From the NCBI GenBank assembly GCA_051155755.1, contig DAXETY010000167.1, forward strand, positions 1 through 38,394: a stretch of 38,394 bases of DNA. The letters are read 5' to 3'. This document shows positions 16,448 to 25,963 of this stretch, piece after piece (the stretch's first letter is position 1; each line of letters starts with the position of its first letter). The translations under genes were made by a program, and so were the position numbers. This DNA is from DAXETY01 sp051155755 (lineage in GTDB: Bacteria; Desulfobacterota; Desulfobacteria; Desulfobacterales; SG8-13). A model generated the notes under the pieces. It did no database searches. It worked only from the letters and a program-made list of their open reading frames with translations, and had not been told where the DNA came from.

Positions 16448-18661
16448 TCAGGCCCTGCTCAGCTTGGCCCGGATACCCCAAGCGGCGTTCAACCCCGTAA
16501 TGGTGTCGGCGGTGGCCGGGAGCAATGTGTTCACATTGACCCCTTTGCCGGCGATAAACGGATCATGGGCCGTGTGGCCCAATCCGCGGACCATGGCCAC
16601 CAGGCCCGGCGCGATGCCCTCGTACAGATTGACCCGCACCCGGGCCCGGCCTTCCGGTGTGCTCAGTGTGGCCTCACTGTTTTGCTTCAGTCCGATTTGC
16701 TTAGCCGTATCCGGATGGATCTCGACCAGCAGGTCGTTGCCTTTCAGCACCGTGTCTGAAACGGTCTTGACCACGAAGGGGGTGGCGGCGATATAACCCG
16801 CCCACAACCGCATGCTGTCGTAGGGAATCAGCACCAGCGGAAAGGCCGCTTCGTCGCCTTCGGCTTTCACCGGTGTAAACAATGTCATGGATTCCACATC
16901 GGGGTTGACGAATTCGAATTTGCCGGACGCAGTGGCGAATGCGTTCTCATCGTCAAGCGTCGGCGCAAAGTCGGCATCGATCCAGTAGCCGTCTTCGTCC
17001 AGGCTGTCCCAGATATCGGTCAAGGTCATCTCCAGGCAGCGCTGGTAGTCTTCCCACGGAAAGGCATCCGCCACGGTGCCTCCCATCGCCTGGGCCAGTT
17101 TGAGGACGACATCGCCGGTGTGCCGGGTGTTGAACTGCGGCCGCACAACCGGTCGCACCAGGTTGACCAACGGCTGCGGATAGCCGGCGGTCACCGGCAG
17201 GTCTTCGTAGCGTTCCAGGTAGATGTGGTTGGGCAGGATCAGATCGGCCGCCTGGGCGGTTTCATTCATGTAGGAAGAAAACGACACCACCATCGGCACG
17301 TTCTGCATCGCTTCCAGCATCCGGCGAACACCCGGCATGGAGTAGGCGGGGTTGGACTCATGGACAAACAGCACTTCCACCGGCCGGGCGGGATCGGCCA
17401 GCACTTCGTTCAACCGGTCCGGCAGGTAGCGGGTGAACGGATAACGGCCGCTGCCGGCCCCATCGATCCGTTCTGTCTGCATGCCCTGCGAGGCCACCGC
17501 ATCCATCTCCGGTTCGGCCCAGTCGATATATTCCGGTTCCGGCACGGCCCAAACGCCGCCTTGCCGGCCGACACTGCCCACCAGCGCGTTGAGGGCATGA
17601 ACGGCCATGAATTCTTTCAAGCTGCCGGGCTCCAACCCCTTGCCGCGTCCGCATACCGCCAGCGGCCTGCGGGCACTGGCAAATTCCCGGGCCACGGTGG
17701 ACAAGGTGTTGGCATCCACCCCGGTGATTCCGGCGACGATATCCGGACGGAAACCGTCCAGCACCTGGCGCCGCCAGGCATCGAATCCGTTGGCGTATTG
17801 ATCGATAAAACCGGCGTTGTACAAACCCTCTTTGATAATGACATGCGCGATCCCCAGCGCCAAGGTTCCCTCGGTGCCCGGGTTGATCGCCAGCCATTGA
17901 TCCGCCATGGCCGAAGTGCTCGAAAGACGGGGCTCGAACTGCACGAGTTTGCCGCCCTCTTTCTGCCAGCGGCTGTGGGCCTGAAACATGAATACCGGCG
18001 GTCCCCAGCCATGCAGCACCCCGCTGCCGAAACTCAAGACGTAGTCGGAATTCATGGCATCGAAACCGGCGGTGGCCCTGGCACCCTGCATCAGGTAGAG
18101 GGTCTGCTCATAGCTGTCCTGCATGGTGGCCGTGCGCACGAAATTCGGCGATCCGTAGACGGTAAGAAACCGGGCCAGCAGCTGGGCGACGGTGCCGCGG
18201 TCCGAACCGGACAGGCAGGCCAGCTTGTATGGCTGCCCGGAATCGCGCAGTGTGGTCAGAGTTTCGGCCAGCTCCGCGATGGCATCATCCCAGCGAATTT
18301 GCCGAAACCGGCCGTTGACTTTCTTCAAGGGCGCTCGCACCCGGCGGTGACCGTACAGCAGGTTGGCGCCGGAAAGCCCCAGCAGGCAAAGACCGCCGTC
18401 ATTGACGGGGTGATCGGGCAAGCCTTCGATTTTCACCACCCGGTCGCCGACCTTGCGCACCTGGATGCCGCAGCCGCCGGGGCACAGGGTGCAGGCCGAC
18501 GTCACGTAGGTGTTTTCACCACGCTGGGGGACCGGCGTCCAGGGCCAGTTCTGGGACCAGATGGAAATATCGTCGGTGAGCCTCCAGGGCAGCGGCGAAA
18601 GCGTCGTGCCGGCTGCGCCTCCAATCAGGAACGACAGGAAACTTCTGCGGTCTATCTTCAT
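16448..18661 (-). CDS. qrcB: Quinone reductase complex, molybdopterin-oxidoreductase-like subunit QrcB
   Basis: QrcB is a large periplasmic subunit of the molybdopterin oxidoreductase family; in Desulfovibrio vulgaris Qrc it is reported to lack molybdenum and to serve a structural or electron-transfer role. The 737 residues start with a twin-arginine signal (DRRSFLSFLIGG, Arg5-Arg6). An N-terminal cluster motif follows (Cys57, Cys60, Cys64, Cys92: CTLCPGGC and LCLLG). The rest has the fold's usual blocks, including LFVHESNPAYSMPG and the C-terminal beta-barrel domain with RLWAGYIA. The ATG at 18661 follows AAGGGA. It is the third subunit gene's neighbour on both sides, with spacings of 55-75 bp. 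Confidence 0.94.
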   Translation of the reverse strand: MKIDRRSFLSFLIGGAAGTTLSPLPWRLTDDISIWSQNWPWTPVPQRGENTYVTSACTLCPGGCGIQVRKVGDRVVKIEGLPDHPVNDGGLCLLGLSGANLLYGHRRVRAPLKKVNGRFRQIRWDDAIAELAETLTTLRDSGQPYKLACLSGSDRGTVAQLLARFLTVYGSPNFVRTATMQDSYEQTLYLMQGARATAGFDAMNSDYVLSFGSGVLHGWGPPVFMFQAHSRWQKEGGKLVQFEPRLSSTSAMADQWLAINPGTEGTLALGIAHVIIKEGLYNAGFIDQYANGFDAWRRQVLDGFRPDIVAGITGVDANTLSTVAREFASARRPLAVCGRGKGLEPGSLKEFMAVHALNALVGSVGRQGGVWAVPEPEYIDWAEPEMDAVASQGMQTERIDGAGSGRYPFTRYLPDRLNEVLADPARPVEVLFVHESNPAYSMPGVRRMLEAMQNVPMVVSFSSYMNETAQAADLILPNHIYLERYEDLPVTAGYPQPLVNLVRPVVRPQFNTRHTGDVVLKLAQAMGGTVADAFPWEDYQRCLEMTLTDIWDSLDEDGYWIDADFAPTLDDENAFATASGKFEFVNPDVESMTLFTPVKAEGDEAAFPLVLIPYDSMRLWAGYIAATPFVVKTVSDTVLKGNDLLVEIHPDTAKQIGLKQNSEATLSTPEGRARVRVNLYEGIAPGLVAMVRGLGHTAHDPFIAGKGVNVNTLLPATADTITGLNAAWGIRAKLSRA

Positions 18662-18736
18662 CGATGATTTCCCTTATCCTCAACCAACCATTCGTTTTGG
18701 AATTCGATGGACTCGGATCGGCTGCCGATCAACGCA

Positions 18737-19420
18737 TCACTTGTGACACACAAAGCAGCCGCCCCGCTGCGTCTGAACGCTGTTCTGGTTGACGTTTTCT
18801 TGCCGATGGCAGTTGGCGCAGTCGTTCATTTTCATGCTGTCCCAGGAATTGCGCCGGAACAAACCGGAAACGTCATGGCCCCAGATATCCCGGCTGTAGC
18901 CGGAGATGCGGTTTTCCTGGTAGGGCCTCAGGTAGTCGGATTCGCCAATGTGGCCGTGGCAGGTGACACAGTCCATTTCGCCCTTGATGACATGCGCCGC
19001 GTGGGAAAAGAACACGCAGGGGGGTTGGCGCGAATACACATACCAGGGCACCTCCCGGTTTTTCCACACGTAGTTTTCCACGAAATGCACCTCGGCCTCG
19101 GTGCCGCTCATGATCTCCTCGTGGCAGTCGATGCAGGTGTCCAGGGTGGCAAGCCCGGAATAGCTGCCGTCTTCGCGGAAGAAATGACAGCTTTCGCAGC
19201 CGTCGACCATGTCGTTGTGCAGCGCGTGGCTGAATTCGACCGGCTGCGGCTTCTTGGAATAGAGGACCTGGGGGAAAATGATCCATCCCACGATCAGGCT
19301 CGCTATGAAACCGCCAATAAAAAACAGGATGATCGCCGGCAGCGCTCCATCCTGTTTTTCCTCCTGGCCCTCCGTATCGGGGGGACTCGCGGCCCTTTTC
19401 TTCTCCTCGGCTGTGCTCAT
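18737..19420 (-). CDS. qrcA: Quinone reductase complex, multihaem cytochrome c subunit QrcA
   Basis: QrcA accepts electrons from the periplasmic type I cytochrome c3. The 227 residues start with a charged tail, one membrane anchor (about 29-50) and then a haem domain with five CxxCH sites: CESCH (75), CIDCH (96), CVTCH (151), CANCH (201) and CFVCH (222). The Desulfovibrio subunit is described as hexahaem; here a sixth canonical site is not visible, but Cys135 in PPCVFFSHAAH sits where an altered site could be. The ATG at 19420 has GGAG upstream. It begins the qrc genes, 218 bp after ccsB. Confidence 0.92.
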   Translation of the reverse strand: MSTAEEKKRAASPPDTEGQEEKQDGALPAIILFFIGGFIASLIVGWIIFPQVLYSKKPQPVEFSHALHNDMVDGCESCHFFREDGSYSGLATLDTCIDCHEEIMSGTEAEVHFVENYVWKNREVPWYVYSRQPPCVFFSHAAHVIKGEMDCVTCHGHIGESDYLRPYQENRISGYSRDIWGHDVSGLFRRNSWDSMKMNDCANCHRQENVNQNSVQTQRGGCFVCHK

Positions 19421-19638
19421 GGAAACTCCGTCGTTCTGGGATTGATGGTTTCACGAATTCGCGGAACCGGAAAGAATTCCAACGGCGGCCGCGCCGGAAA
19501 ACAATCCGGGCAGTGCAGCGCACTGCCGCAGCGCCTCCGTGCGTCATCGGTCGACGTTCACAGCTTCAAACCCGCGTCACATGCGGGTTAAAAATCGTGG
19601 CATGTTTATCGTGGGAGGTATTCTTTGTCAAGGGAAAA

Positions 19639-20655
19639 TCACTGGCTCATGGCGCCGTAGCTGTGGAGGCCCGGCAGCAGATTGACCCCGAAATAGGTGA
19701 ACAGCACCGCGGCAAATCCGATCAGGGAAAGGTAGGCAATGCGCCGTCCGTGCCAGCCCCGCATCAGTTTGGCATGCAGCAGAGTGGCATAGATGAACCA
19801 GGTGATCAAAGACCAGGTTTCCTTGGGATCCCACCCCCAGTAACGGCCCCAGGCCGAGTTGGCCCAAACGGCTCCGGTGATGATCCCCACCGACAGAAAC
19901 AAAAACCCGAACATGATCAGCTGATAGTTCAGCTCGTCCAGAACCGCCGGCGACGGAAACATGTCCAGCAGTCGCTGTTTCAGGTCCTGGGGCAGCCGGC
20001 GCATCAAGATGACGACGGCGTAAAATGCCGCGCTGACCGGCACGGCGATCAACAGCGAAGTCGCCCAGTTCGGCACCAGCAGCACCCGGGTAAACAGCGC
20101 AACGAATGCTAACAAAGCCAGGGGCTTGGCCAGTTCGACCCAGAGAGCGGGCTGCTCGTCGCGTCCTTTTTTCATCAGGTACATCGCACTGACGCCGAAG
20201 GCGATGGCAAAGGCGGCATAGCCGATAAAACAGGTGATCACATGCGCAATCAGCCAGTTGCTTTTCAATGCCGGCAGCAGGGGCTGGATCTGGCTGCTGA
20301 TGCCCGGTGACAGCGACGCATAGGCCATGGCCAGAAAGGTGATGGGCGTGACAAAAGCACCGACGATGCGGTTTCCGATCATGCGCTCGACAACCAGGTA
20401 GAGCAGGGTGATCGACCAGGCAAAAAACACCAGCGATTCATAAAGGTTCGAAAGGGGGGCGTGGCCGATGCCCATCTGGTAGGACTCCACCCAGCGCAAA
20501 ATGATGCCCGCGGTATTGAGCAGCAAGCCGGCCAGTGCCGCCCAGGTGCCGATGCGGGCGGCCTGCGGTTTTTTGAATATCAAGGCCGCCAGATACATAA
20601 ATGCAGCCAGTCCGTATACGAAGGTGGTAATCGAAAGCAACAGGGAACTGTTCAT
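19639..20655 (-). CDS. ccsB: Cytochrome c biogenesis protein CcsB/CcsA (ResC family)
   Basis: This membrane subunit of the system II haem lyase exports haem and presents it for ligation to apocytochromes at the outer face. The 338 residues hold about eight helices and the tryptophan-rich haem-handling motif WGRYWGWDPKETWSLITW near residue 255, with conserved His in YATLLHAK. AAGGA precedes the ATG at 20655. It follows resB by 39 bp, so the two haem-lyase subunits are made together, directly ahead of the multihaem qrcA gene that needs them. Confidence 0.95.
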   Translation of the reverse strand: MNSSLLLSITTFVYGLAAFMYLAALIFKKPQAARIGTWAALAGLLLNTAGIILRWVESYQMGIGHAPLSNLYESLVFFAWSITLLYLVVERMIGNRIVGAFVTPITFLAMAYASLSPGISSQIQPLLPALKSNWLIAHVITCFIGYAAFAIAFGVSAMYLMKKGRDEQPALWVELAKPLALLAFVALFTRVLLVPNWATSLLIAVPVSAAFYAVVILMRRLPQDLKQRLLDMFPSPAVLDELNYQLIMFGFLFLSVGIITGAVWANSAWGRYWGWDPKETWSLITWFIYATLLHAKLMRGWHGRRIAYLSLIGFAAVLFTYFGVNLLPGLHSYGAMSQ

Positions 20656-20694
20656 GATCGGTCCTTGATGATTTCCGCAGACGCTGCAAGGCGG

Positions 20695-22149
20695 TCAACT
20701 TTCAGATTCACGCTCTTGTGCGGAAACTCCGCAGAGACGCTCGCCCAGGCGATTGACCTTGCGCTGCATGCCGAGTTTGTTTTTGTTGGCGATGCCGGCG
20801 ATCATTACCCGACTGCTGCCGCCTTGCCGGGTGACTTCGATGCAGACACGCTGGTGGGACATAAAAAAAGTGACGATGAACCCCAGAATCATCAGAATAA
20901 ATCCGGCATATACCACCGGCACCCCGGGGTCGCGGGTTACCTGCAGCCCGGTGAAATAGCGTTTGCCGGTATTGTCCTGCCGCTCCTCGATGGATTCCAC
21001 CGTTATGAATACCGCGTCACTGCGGTTCGGATTGAACATGGGGCTCATCTTGTCGAAACTTGGAAACCGCAGCGGCAGGACGATTTCGGCCTCGCCGCCG
21101 TCCGGCTGGATGAGGGTGCCCACCAGGGTGGCCCCCAGGTCGGTGCCCCGGAAATCATAAGCCGGAACAAAGCCCTTGATTTCAAGTTCGCCCAGCTCTT
21201 CCGGCAAGGTGATTTTCTGGCCGATCGAGGCCTTGCGCGAATAGATCATTCCGGTTTCTTTGCTGGTGAAGCTGAGGGTGAAATTCTCCGGCGGGGCCGC
21301 GGAGGCGCCCGGCAGCTCACCATAGCTCGACTGGAAAATGTTGATGCCCCGGTAGCGCAGCGGCTGGTTGACCACGATGTCCTTCTGCAGGACCGGTTCG
21401 CCCTGCTCCAGAATGGTCAGCCGGCTGCGGTATTCTTTGGGCATGCCGGATTCGTAGAAACTGACGTCGAAATCGTCGCAGCGGATCGCAAAATCGAGCG
21501 TGACAGCGGCATTGCGGTTGCGCAATCGAATCTGATTGACCGACTCGCCTTCGGCGATATTGACATATCCCTCGAATCCAAACAGAGAGCCGATCAATCC
21601 ACCGATGAGCAGGAGCACCACACTGCTGTGCACGATGTAGACGCCCAGCCGGCTCCAGCGCCATTTTTCACCGCACAGTACAAATCCGCCGTCGGTGGCT
21701 TCGGTCACGTGGTTACCGAACTGCTTTTTGACCAGCGATTCGGCCTCCGGTCGCAGTTCTGCCGACGGTCGCGGATCGGTAAGTTCGATTTTATTTTTGC
21801 TGGAGCGAAAACGCGCCGGGTTGCATCCCGGGTTCCTTCGGGTCACGATTTTCCAGGTCGCCGAAAAACGGTCCAGAGAGCAGACCACGACATTGACGGT
21901 GAGCATCAGCAAAAGCAGCTGAAACCACCAGGAACGATACATGTCGAACAGATCCAGAACCTGGAAAAAGCGGTACAGCAGGTCCCCGAACGCCTGCCGA
22001 TAGGCTTCCGGGGATTCGTTCTGCGGGATCAGCGTTCCGACAATGGAAGTGATTGCCAGCGTTAACAGCAAGACCACGGTAAGCCGGATCGAGGTAAAAA
22101 ATTTCCAGACCTGATCCAGGAAATTTGAAGTCGAATCCGTGGTGCTCAT
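20695..22149 (-). CDS. resB: Cytochrome c biogenesis protein ResB (Ccs1)
   Basis: ResB is the partner of CcsB in system II haem attachment. The 484 residues have an N-terminal region with three membrane helices (for example SIRLTVVLLLTLAITSIVGT near residue 20), a large extracytoplasmic domain at about 190-405, and a final helix near residue 430 (VVYAGFILMILGFIVTFFMSH) with the conserved His. The ATG at 22149 follows GGGAGA. It is the first gene of the resB-ccsB-qrcABCD transcription unit. No convincing sigma-70 promoter was found upstream. Confidence 0.95.
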   Translation of the reverse strand: MSTTDSTSNFLDQVWKFFTSIRLTVVLLLTLAITSIVGTLIPQNESPEAYRQAFGDLLYRFFQVLDLFDMYRSWWFQLLLLMLTVNVVVCSLDRFSATWKIVTRRNPGCNPARFRSSKNKIELTDPRPSAELRPEAESLVKKQFGNHVTEATDGGFVLCGEKWRWSRLGVYIVHSSVVLLLIGGLIGSLFGFEGYVNIAEGESVNQIRLRNRNAAVTLDFAIRCDDFDVSFYESGMPKEYRSRLTILEQGEPVLQKDIVVNQPLRYRGINIFQSSYGELPGASAAPPENFTLSFTSKETGMIYSRKASIGQKITLPEELGELEIKGFVPAYDFRGTDLGATLVGTLIQPDGGEAEIVLPLRFPSFDKMSPMFNPNRSDAVFITVESIEERQDNTGKRYFTGLQVTRDPGVPVVYAGFILMILGFIVTFFMSHQRVCIEVTRQGGSSRVMIAGIANKNKLGMQRKVNRLGERLCGVSAQERESES

Positions 22150-22774
22150 CGATTTGTTCTCCCGCAGCCGCCTGGATTCGGAGCCGATGTCCGGCGCCGA
22201 CAGATCTCCGACCGATCAAGCCGCAGGCAATTAGAATGAACACGCCGCAAGCGGTCGCAATTAAACAAGTGTCCGAATATTTTCGAATACCGGTTCAACC
22301 AAACACCCCTTTCGCCGAAAAAATTCTGCAGAGCAAGCTGCAATCGCACAAAACACCTTGTAAACACAAACTCATGTCCGGTCAAGGATCGACCGCGACG
22401 GTTCGCAGGGCTGCCGGGTGCCGATCTGCAGCATAAAGTCTTGAAAGCAGGTTGCAACCAGCCGCGCGGCGCGCAAGCCGCTGAGGGCGATTTTTACTGC
22501 AACCGGGCGGGTCCGGGGCTGCGCACCCGGATAAAATGCAATGCCGCAAAAAGATGCCCGTCGCAACGGCCGCAGACCGCCGGATGGATCCACCTCAAGA
22601 GACCTTCCTGGGAAATGTTCGATCGGGGGGGGTGTTGCCGATGCGGGCGCCTGCTTTCCCGCAGAACATGAATGGAAGATTTTGGTTCTCGGCAACCCGG
22701 ACCGGGAATGCAAATTTCCGGTCCGACAGCCGGTCGCATGCGCAACCAGGTGAATGAAGTGACCGCTCCACTGC
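22150..22774. other. Gene-free region upstream of resB
   Basis: It separates the haem-lyase/Qrc operon from the small winged-helix gene; both are on the minus strand. Open frames occur on both strands but overlap each other and have no recognisable content. It should contain the operon promoter; none of standard form was found. It is rich in short G/C inverted repeats near 22500-22560 that I cannot assign. Confidence 0.5.
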
Positions 22775-22823
22775 AAAAAAACCGGCGCCCCGCGCGGTTT
22801 CGGCCGCGAGGCGCCCGTTTTTT
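22775..22823 (-). terminator. Terminator after the winged-helix gene
   Basis: The G/C stem (GGGCGCCTCGCGG pairing with CCGCGCGGGGCGCC, small bulge) starts directly after the stop codon and is followed on the minus strand by a T run. A T run also exists on the other side, so it could work in both directions. Confidence 0.85.
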
Positions 22824-23172
22824 AAGCTTTCGTATAGACGCCGCGGGAAACCGTTTTGATCATACCCTTCTTGGAGAGCTTGTAAAGGGCGTTGCTCAGC
22901 TGCCGCGCATTCAAATGGGTCTTGTCTTTCAGCTGCGCAATCGAAATGCCTTTTCGACTCCTGCGAATGGCTTCGTAAACGGTGTCGAGAACCGAGCCGC
23001 TGCGTGTCGATTTTGGCGCTTTGGATTTTGCCGCTTTGGGAGCGGATTGGGTGGCGGTGGTCTTTACCGCGGGTTTCATCTTTTCCACCTGCTTCGACAG
23101 TTTGTTGACCTGCCGGGAAAGCGCCGCCAAATCCTTGGATATCGACTGCAGTTGATCTTTGACATCGGTCAT
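22822..23172 (-). CDS. Small coiled-coil / winged-helix DNA-binding-like protein
   Basis: This 116-residue protein has three parts: an N-terminal amphipathic coiled coil at about 5-35 (LQSISKDLAALSRQVNKLSK), a basic Ala/Lys/Ser/Thr linker at 36-58 resembling histone-H1 or Alba-like tails, and a winged-helix domain at about 60-116 (GISIAQLKDKTHLNARQLSN, then KLSKKGMIKTVSRGVYTKA). The layout suggests an oligomeric nucleoid-associated or regulatory DNA-binding protein. The ATG at 23172 follows AAAGGGAGG. It is a single-gene unit with its own promoter and terminator. No named family is recognised. Confidence 0.8.
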   Translation of the reverse strand: MTDVKDQLQSISKDLAALSRQVNKLSKQVEKMKPAVKTTATQSAPKAAKSKAPKSTRSGSVLDTVYEAIRRSRKGISIAQLKDKTHLNARQLSNALYKLSKKGMIKTVSRGVYTKA

Positions 23173-23291
23173 TTTCTATTTCCTCCCTTTCTAACTGGGT
23201 TGCAGTCAATTCGGGTCGATTCGAAATATTGACAATCTTCGAGTCGCCAAAAAGAGAAAAAATTCAATACTGCTAACCCCTTAACTTCCGG

Positions 23292-23319
23292 AGTATATAT
23301 ATGAGTCTGCAAAAGTCAA
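23292..23319 (-). promoter_or_regulatory. Sigma-70 promoter of the winged-helix gene
   Basis: The minus strand reads TTGACT (23314-23319), a 16-bp spacer and TATACT (23292-23297). The leader would be about 110 bases. Confidence 0.75.
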
Positions 23320-23694
23320 CAAAGATTAAAAAGCATTTCTGAAAGAATTTTATCATTTGCATTTACTACCGAAGTAAAGCCTCGAATCGGGTCCGAACCG
23401 TTGCCGATTTTTCCCCGGCCCCACAGCGTAGCGGCAAAGTGCAGCCGGTGCGTATTGCACACCGCCGGGAATTTCAGCGCACGGTTTTCAAAACGGCCGA
23501 AATCCGCTATAAGCTTCCAAAGGCGTTATTGCATCGAATCCAGTCGCTGGTCGAGATCGCGGCGATCTTCGAAAAATTGGAGATGCCCGGTTCAGGTAAA
23601 AAAGAAGCCGTTCCGCCTTTATCGAATCAGCGGAATGGCTTCTGGCGCCTGAGGCAACCGACATTTCAAACGGATTTCCAAAAGGAATCGAACC
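23320..23694. other. Gene-free region upstream of the helicase
   Basis: It lies between divergently transcribed genes. An open frame on the plus strand from 23439 runs into the helicase gene out of frame and is not credible. AAGGA before 23695 is the ribosome site of the helicase. No promoter of standard form was found on the plus strand. Confidence 0.5.
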
Positions 23695-25656
23695 ATGCAA
23701 GATCCGTTTCACGAACCCGGCCATCCGCAACGCCGGATCGCCTACGATACCGAACTCAACCCGGCCCAGTTGGAAGCGGTGATGTTCAACGAGGGCCCCC
23801 TCCTGGTCATCGCCGGTGCCGGCAGCGGCAAGACCCGCACCCTGACCTATCGCGTCGCCCGACTGGTGGAGGACGGAATTGCCCCGGGCGCGATATTGTT
23901 GCTAACTTTTACCCGCAAAGCCTCTGCGGAAATGCTTCGGCGAGCATCCCAGCTGCTCGACGATCGTTGTGGCAATGTCTCCGGCGGCACCTTTCACTCT
24001 TTTGCCAATTCGATTCTGCGCAGATACGCTTCGGCGCTGGGTTTCGATACGCGCTTTACCATTCTGGACCGTTCCGATTCGGAGAGTCTGATCGGAATGG
24101 CAAAAAAAGAAATCGGCCCTTCCACCAAACAGCGGGGATTCCCGCGCAATCAAACCCTGGCCAACATCTTCAGCAAAACCGTGAACAAATCCCTGGCGCT
24201 GGAAGAACTCATTTTCAATGACTACCCGCACCTGATACCGCTGCAGGAGCCGGTTGCGGAAATTTTTCAGCGATATGAAATGCGCAAGCGGCAGCACAAC
24301 TTTCTCGACTACGACGATTTGCTCCTGTTTCTGTACCGGCTGCTCCAGGATCAGCCGGCGATCCGCGACCGCATCGCCGCCGCCTATCGCTTTATCATGG
24401 TCGACGAATACCAGGACACCAACCTGATACAGGCCGAAATCCTGCATCACCTGGCCGACGGACACGGCAACGTGATGGCCGTCGGTGACGATTCCCAGAG
24501 CATCTATGCCTTCCGGGGCGCCAATTTTAAAAACATCATGCGTTTTCCGGACATCTACCCGAACACGAAAATTATCGGACTGGAAGAAAATTACCGCAGC
24601 GTCCAACCCATTCTCTCCCTTACCAACGCCATTATCGTCAGAGCGGCCGAACGCTACGAAAAGGAACTTTTCACCCGCAGGGCCGGCGGCGAAGCCCCGC
24701 TGCTGGTGGAAACCAATAACGAAAACGAGCAGTCTCTGTTCGTGGTTTCCCGGATCCGAGAGCGCCTGGCCGCCGGCGTGCCGGCCAACCGCATCGCCGT
24801 GCTCTTTCGGGCCAGCTTCCATTCCTTCGACCTGGAAATCGAACTGGCCCGGGAGCAGATCCCCTATGTCAAAGTCGGCGGTTTCAAATTTATGGAATCG
24901 GCCCACATCAAGGATCTGCTGGCCCATCTGCGCGTGCTGGTCAACCCGTTCGACCGGATCAGCTGGTACCGGCTGTTGCTGCTGCTCGAAAAAGTGGGTG
25001 CCAAAACCGCCGGTGACATTTACGAAGCCGTGGTGGCGGAAAATTCCGGAAGCGCCGGTCTTCTGACCGTCAAGGAACGCTTTCGCAAAGTTCCCGGACT
25101 GGCGAAGCTGGCGGAGCTGTTCGGCCGTTTCGAATCGACGTCGATGTCGGTGGCGGAAATGGGTGAGGCGGCCCTGGCCTATTATGAACCGATCCTGCGG
25201 GTCCAATACGACGATCACCCCCGGCGGCTGAAAGACCTCGAACAGTTGATGATGATCATGCAGCGCTACCGGAACCTGGAAGAGTTTCTCATCGACATGG
25301 CCTTAGAGCCCCCCAGCACCCGGGTCGACGATCACCTCGCCCCGGATGAACGGTCGGATGAACGGATCGTGCTGTCGACCATTCATTCGGCCAAGGGCCT
25401 CGAATGGGATACGGTGTTTATCATCTGGGCCGTTGACGGGCGGTTTCCCTCCATTCACTCCCTGGACGATCCGGATTCCCTCGAAGAAGAGCTGCGCCTG
25501 ATGTACGTAGCCGCCACCCGTGCCCGACAACGCCTGCTGATCACCTACCCGGTGCAAGTCTACGACCGCGGAAGCGGCCTAATGTTCGGCCGCCCGTCGC
25601 GATTCGTCGACGGCCTGCCGCTGGATGTGCTCGAAAGAGTCTACTTCGAACTGTAG
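23695..25656 (+). CDS. UvrD/Rep-family superfamily 1 DNA helicase
   Basis: This is an ATP-driven 3'-5' DNA helicase. The 653 residues carry the full SF1A motif set in order: Q motif LNPAQLEAV (21-29), Walker A AGAGSGKT (40-47), Ia LLLTFTRKAS, II VDEYQDTN, III GDDSQSIYAFRGA, IV GLEENYRS, V STIHSAKGLEWD, and VI LMYVAATRARQRLLIT. It is a little shorter than UvrD/PcrA (~720 residues) and lacks their long C-terminal tail, closer to Rep-like forms seen in deltaproteobacteria. The ATG at 23695 has AAGGA upstream. It is one of few plus-strand genes and is followed by the palindromic repeats, which may end its transcript. Confidence 0.93.
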   Translation: MQDPFHEPGHPQRRIAYDTELNPAQLEAVMFNEGPLLVIAGAGSGKTRTLTYRVARLVEDGIAPGAILLLTFTRKASAEMLRRASQLLDDRCGNVSGGTFHSFANSILRRYASALGFDTRFTILDRSDSESLIGMAKKEIGPSTKQRGFPRNQTLANIFSKTVNKSLALEELIFNDYPHLIPLQEPVAEIFQRYEMRKRQHNFLDYDDLLLFLYRLLQDQPAIRDRIAAAYRFIMVDEYQDTNLIQAEILHHLADGHGNVMAVGDDSQSIYAFRGANFKNIMRFPDIYPNTKIIGLEENYRSVQPILSLTNAIIVRAAERYEKELFTRRAGGEAPLLVETNNENEQSLFVVSRIRERLAAGVPANRIAVLFRASFHSFDLEIELAREQIPYVKVGGFKFMESAHIKDLLAHLRVLVNPFDRISWYRLLLLLEKVGAKTAGDIYEAVVAENSGSAGLLTVKERFRKVPGLAKLAELFGRFESTSMSVAEMGEAALAYYEPILRVQYDDHPRRLKDLEQLMMIMQRYRNLEEFLIDMALEPPSTRVDDHLAPDERSDERIVLSTIHSAKGLEWDTVFIIWAVDGRFPSIHSLDDPDSLEEELRLMYVAATRARQRLLITYPVQVYDRGSGLMFGRPSRFVDGLPLDVLERVYFEL

Positions 25657-25698
25657 TGTCCACCCGAAAATGACCCCCTTTTCGGCCATTCAGAATGC

Positions 25699-25813
25699 GA
25701 CGGCAGCGCAAAACGGCCAAGGTCAAGGAGCGAATTGTGAGGCGTACTGCAGTACGCCGCAGCAATTTCGCGACGAAGCGCAACGCAGAGATTGGCCGTT
25801 TCCCGCCACCGTC
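25699..25813. repeat. Palindromic repeat, copy 1 (115 bp)
   Basis: The ends GACGGCAGCGCAAAACGGCC and its near-complement at 25793-25813 are inverted. The centre is a perfect 18-bp palindrome GGCGTACTGCAGTACGCC (25741-25758). The arms between pair imperfectly, so nearly the whole unit could form one long hairpin. It is 43 bp after the helicase stop codon. Confidence 0.85.
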
Positions 25814-25963
25814 AAAAAGACTCATTTAGGCGTTTCAAATTTTCGAAATTAAAAGGGATTTCCCTCCTAACCAAGCGGGCTTGGAGTTACCGTCATCTTG
25901 GGACAAGTTCGGCAAAGCCCGACGCAATCCGGATTCCAGGCCTTTTGCGATCAATGAAAATGC

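Noticed and set aside
22440..22770. Possible structured RNA in the gene-free stretch before resB
   Set aside because: Several G/C inverted repeats are present, but no fold matching a known RNA family could be supported by eye.
23524..23566. Similarity between 23524-23566 and 26954-26996 (GAATYCARTCGC.TGTCGAGRT type)
   Set aside because: Only about 70% alike over ~40 bp with no inverted ends; too weak to call a repeat by eye.
23439..24221. 260-codon plus-strand frame overlapping the helicase start
   Set aside because: Most of it is the helicase gene read in another frame, with no family features; the helicase itself has a clear start and motifs.
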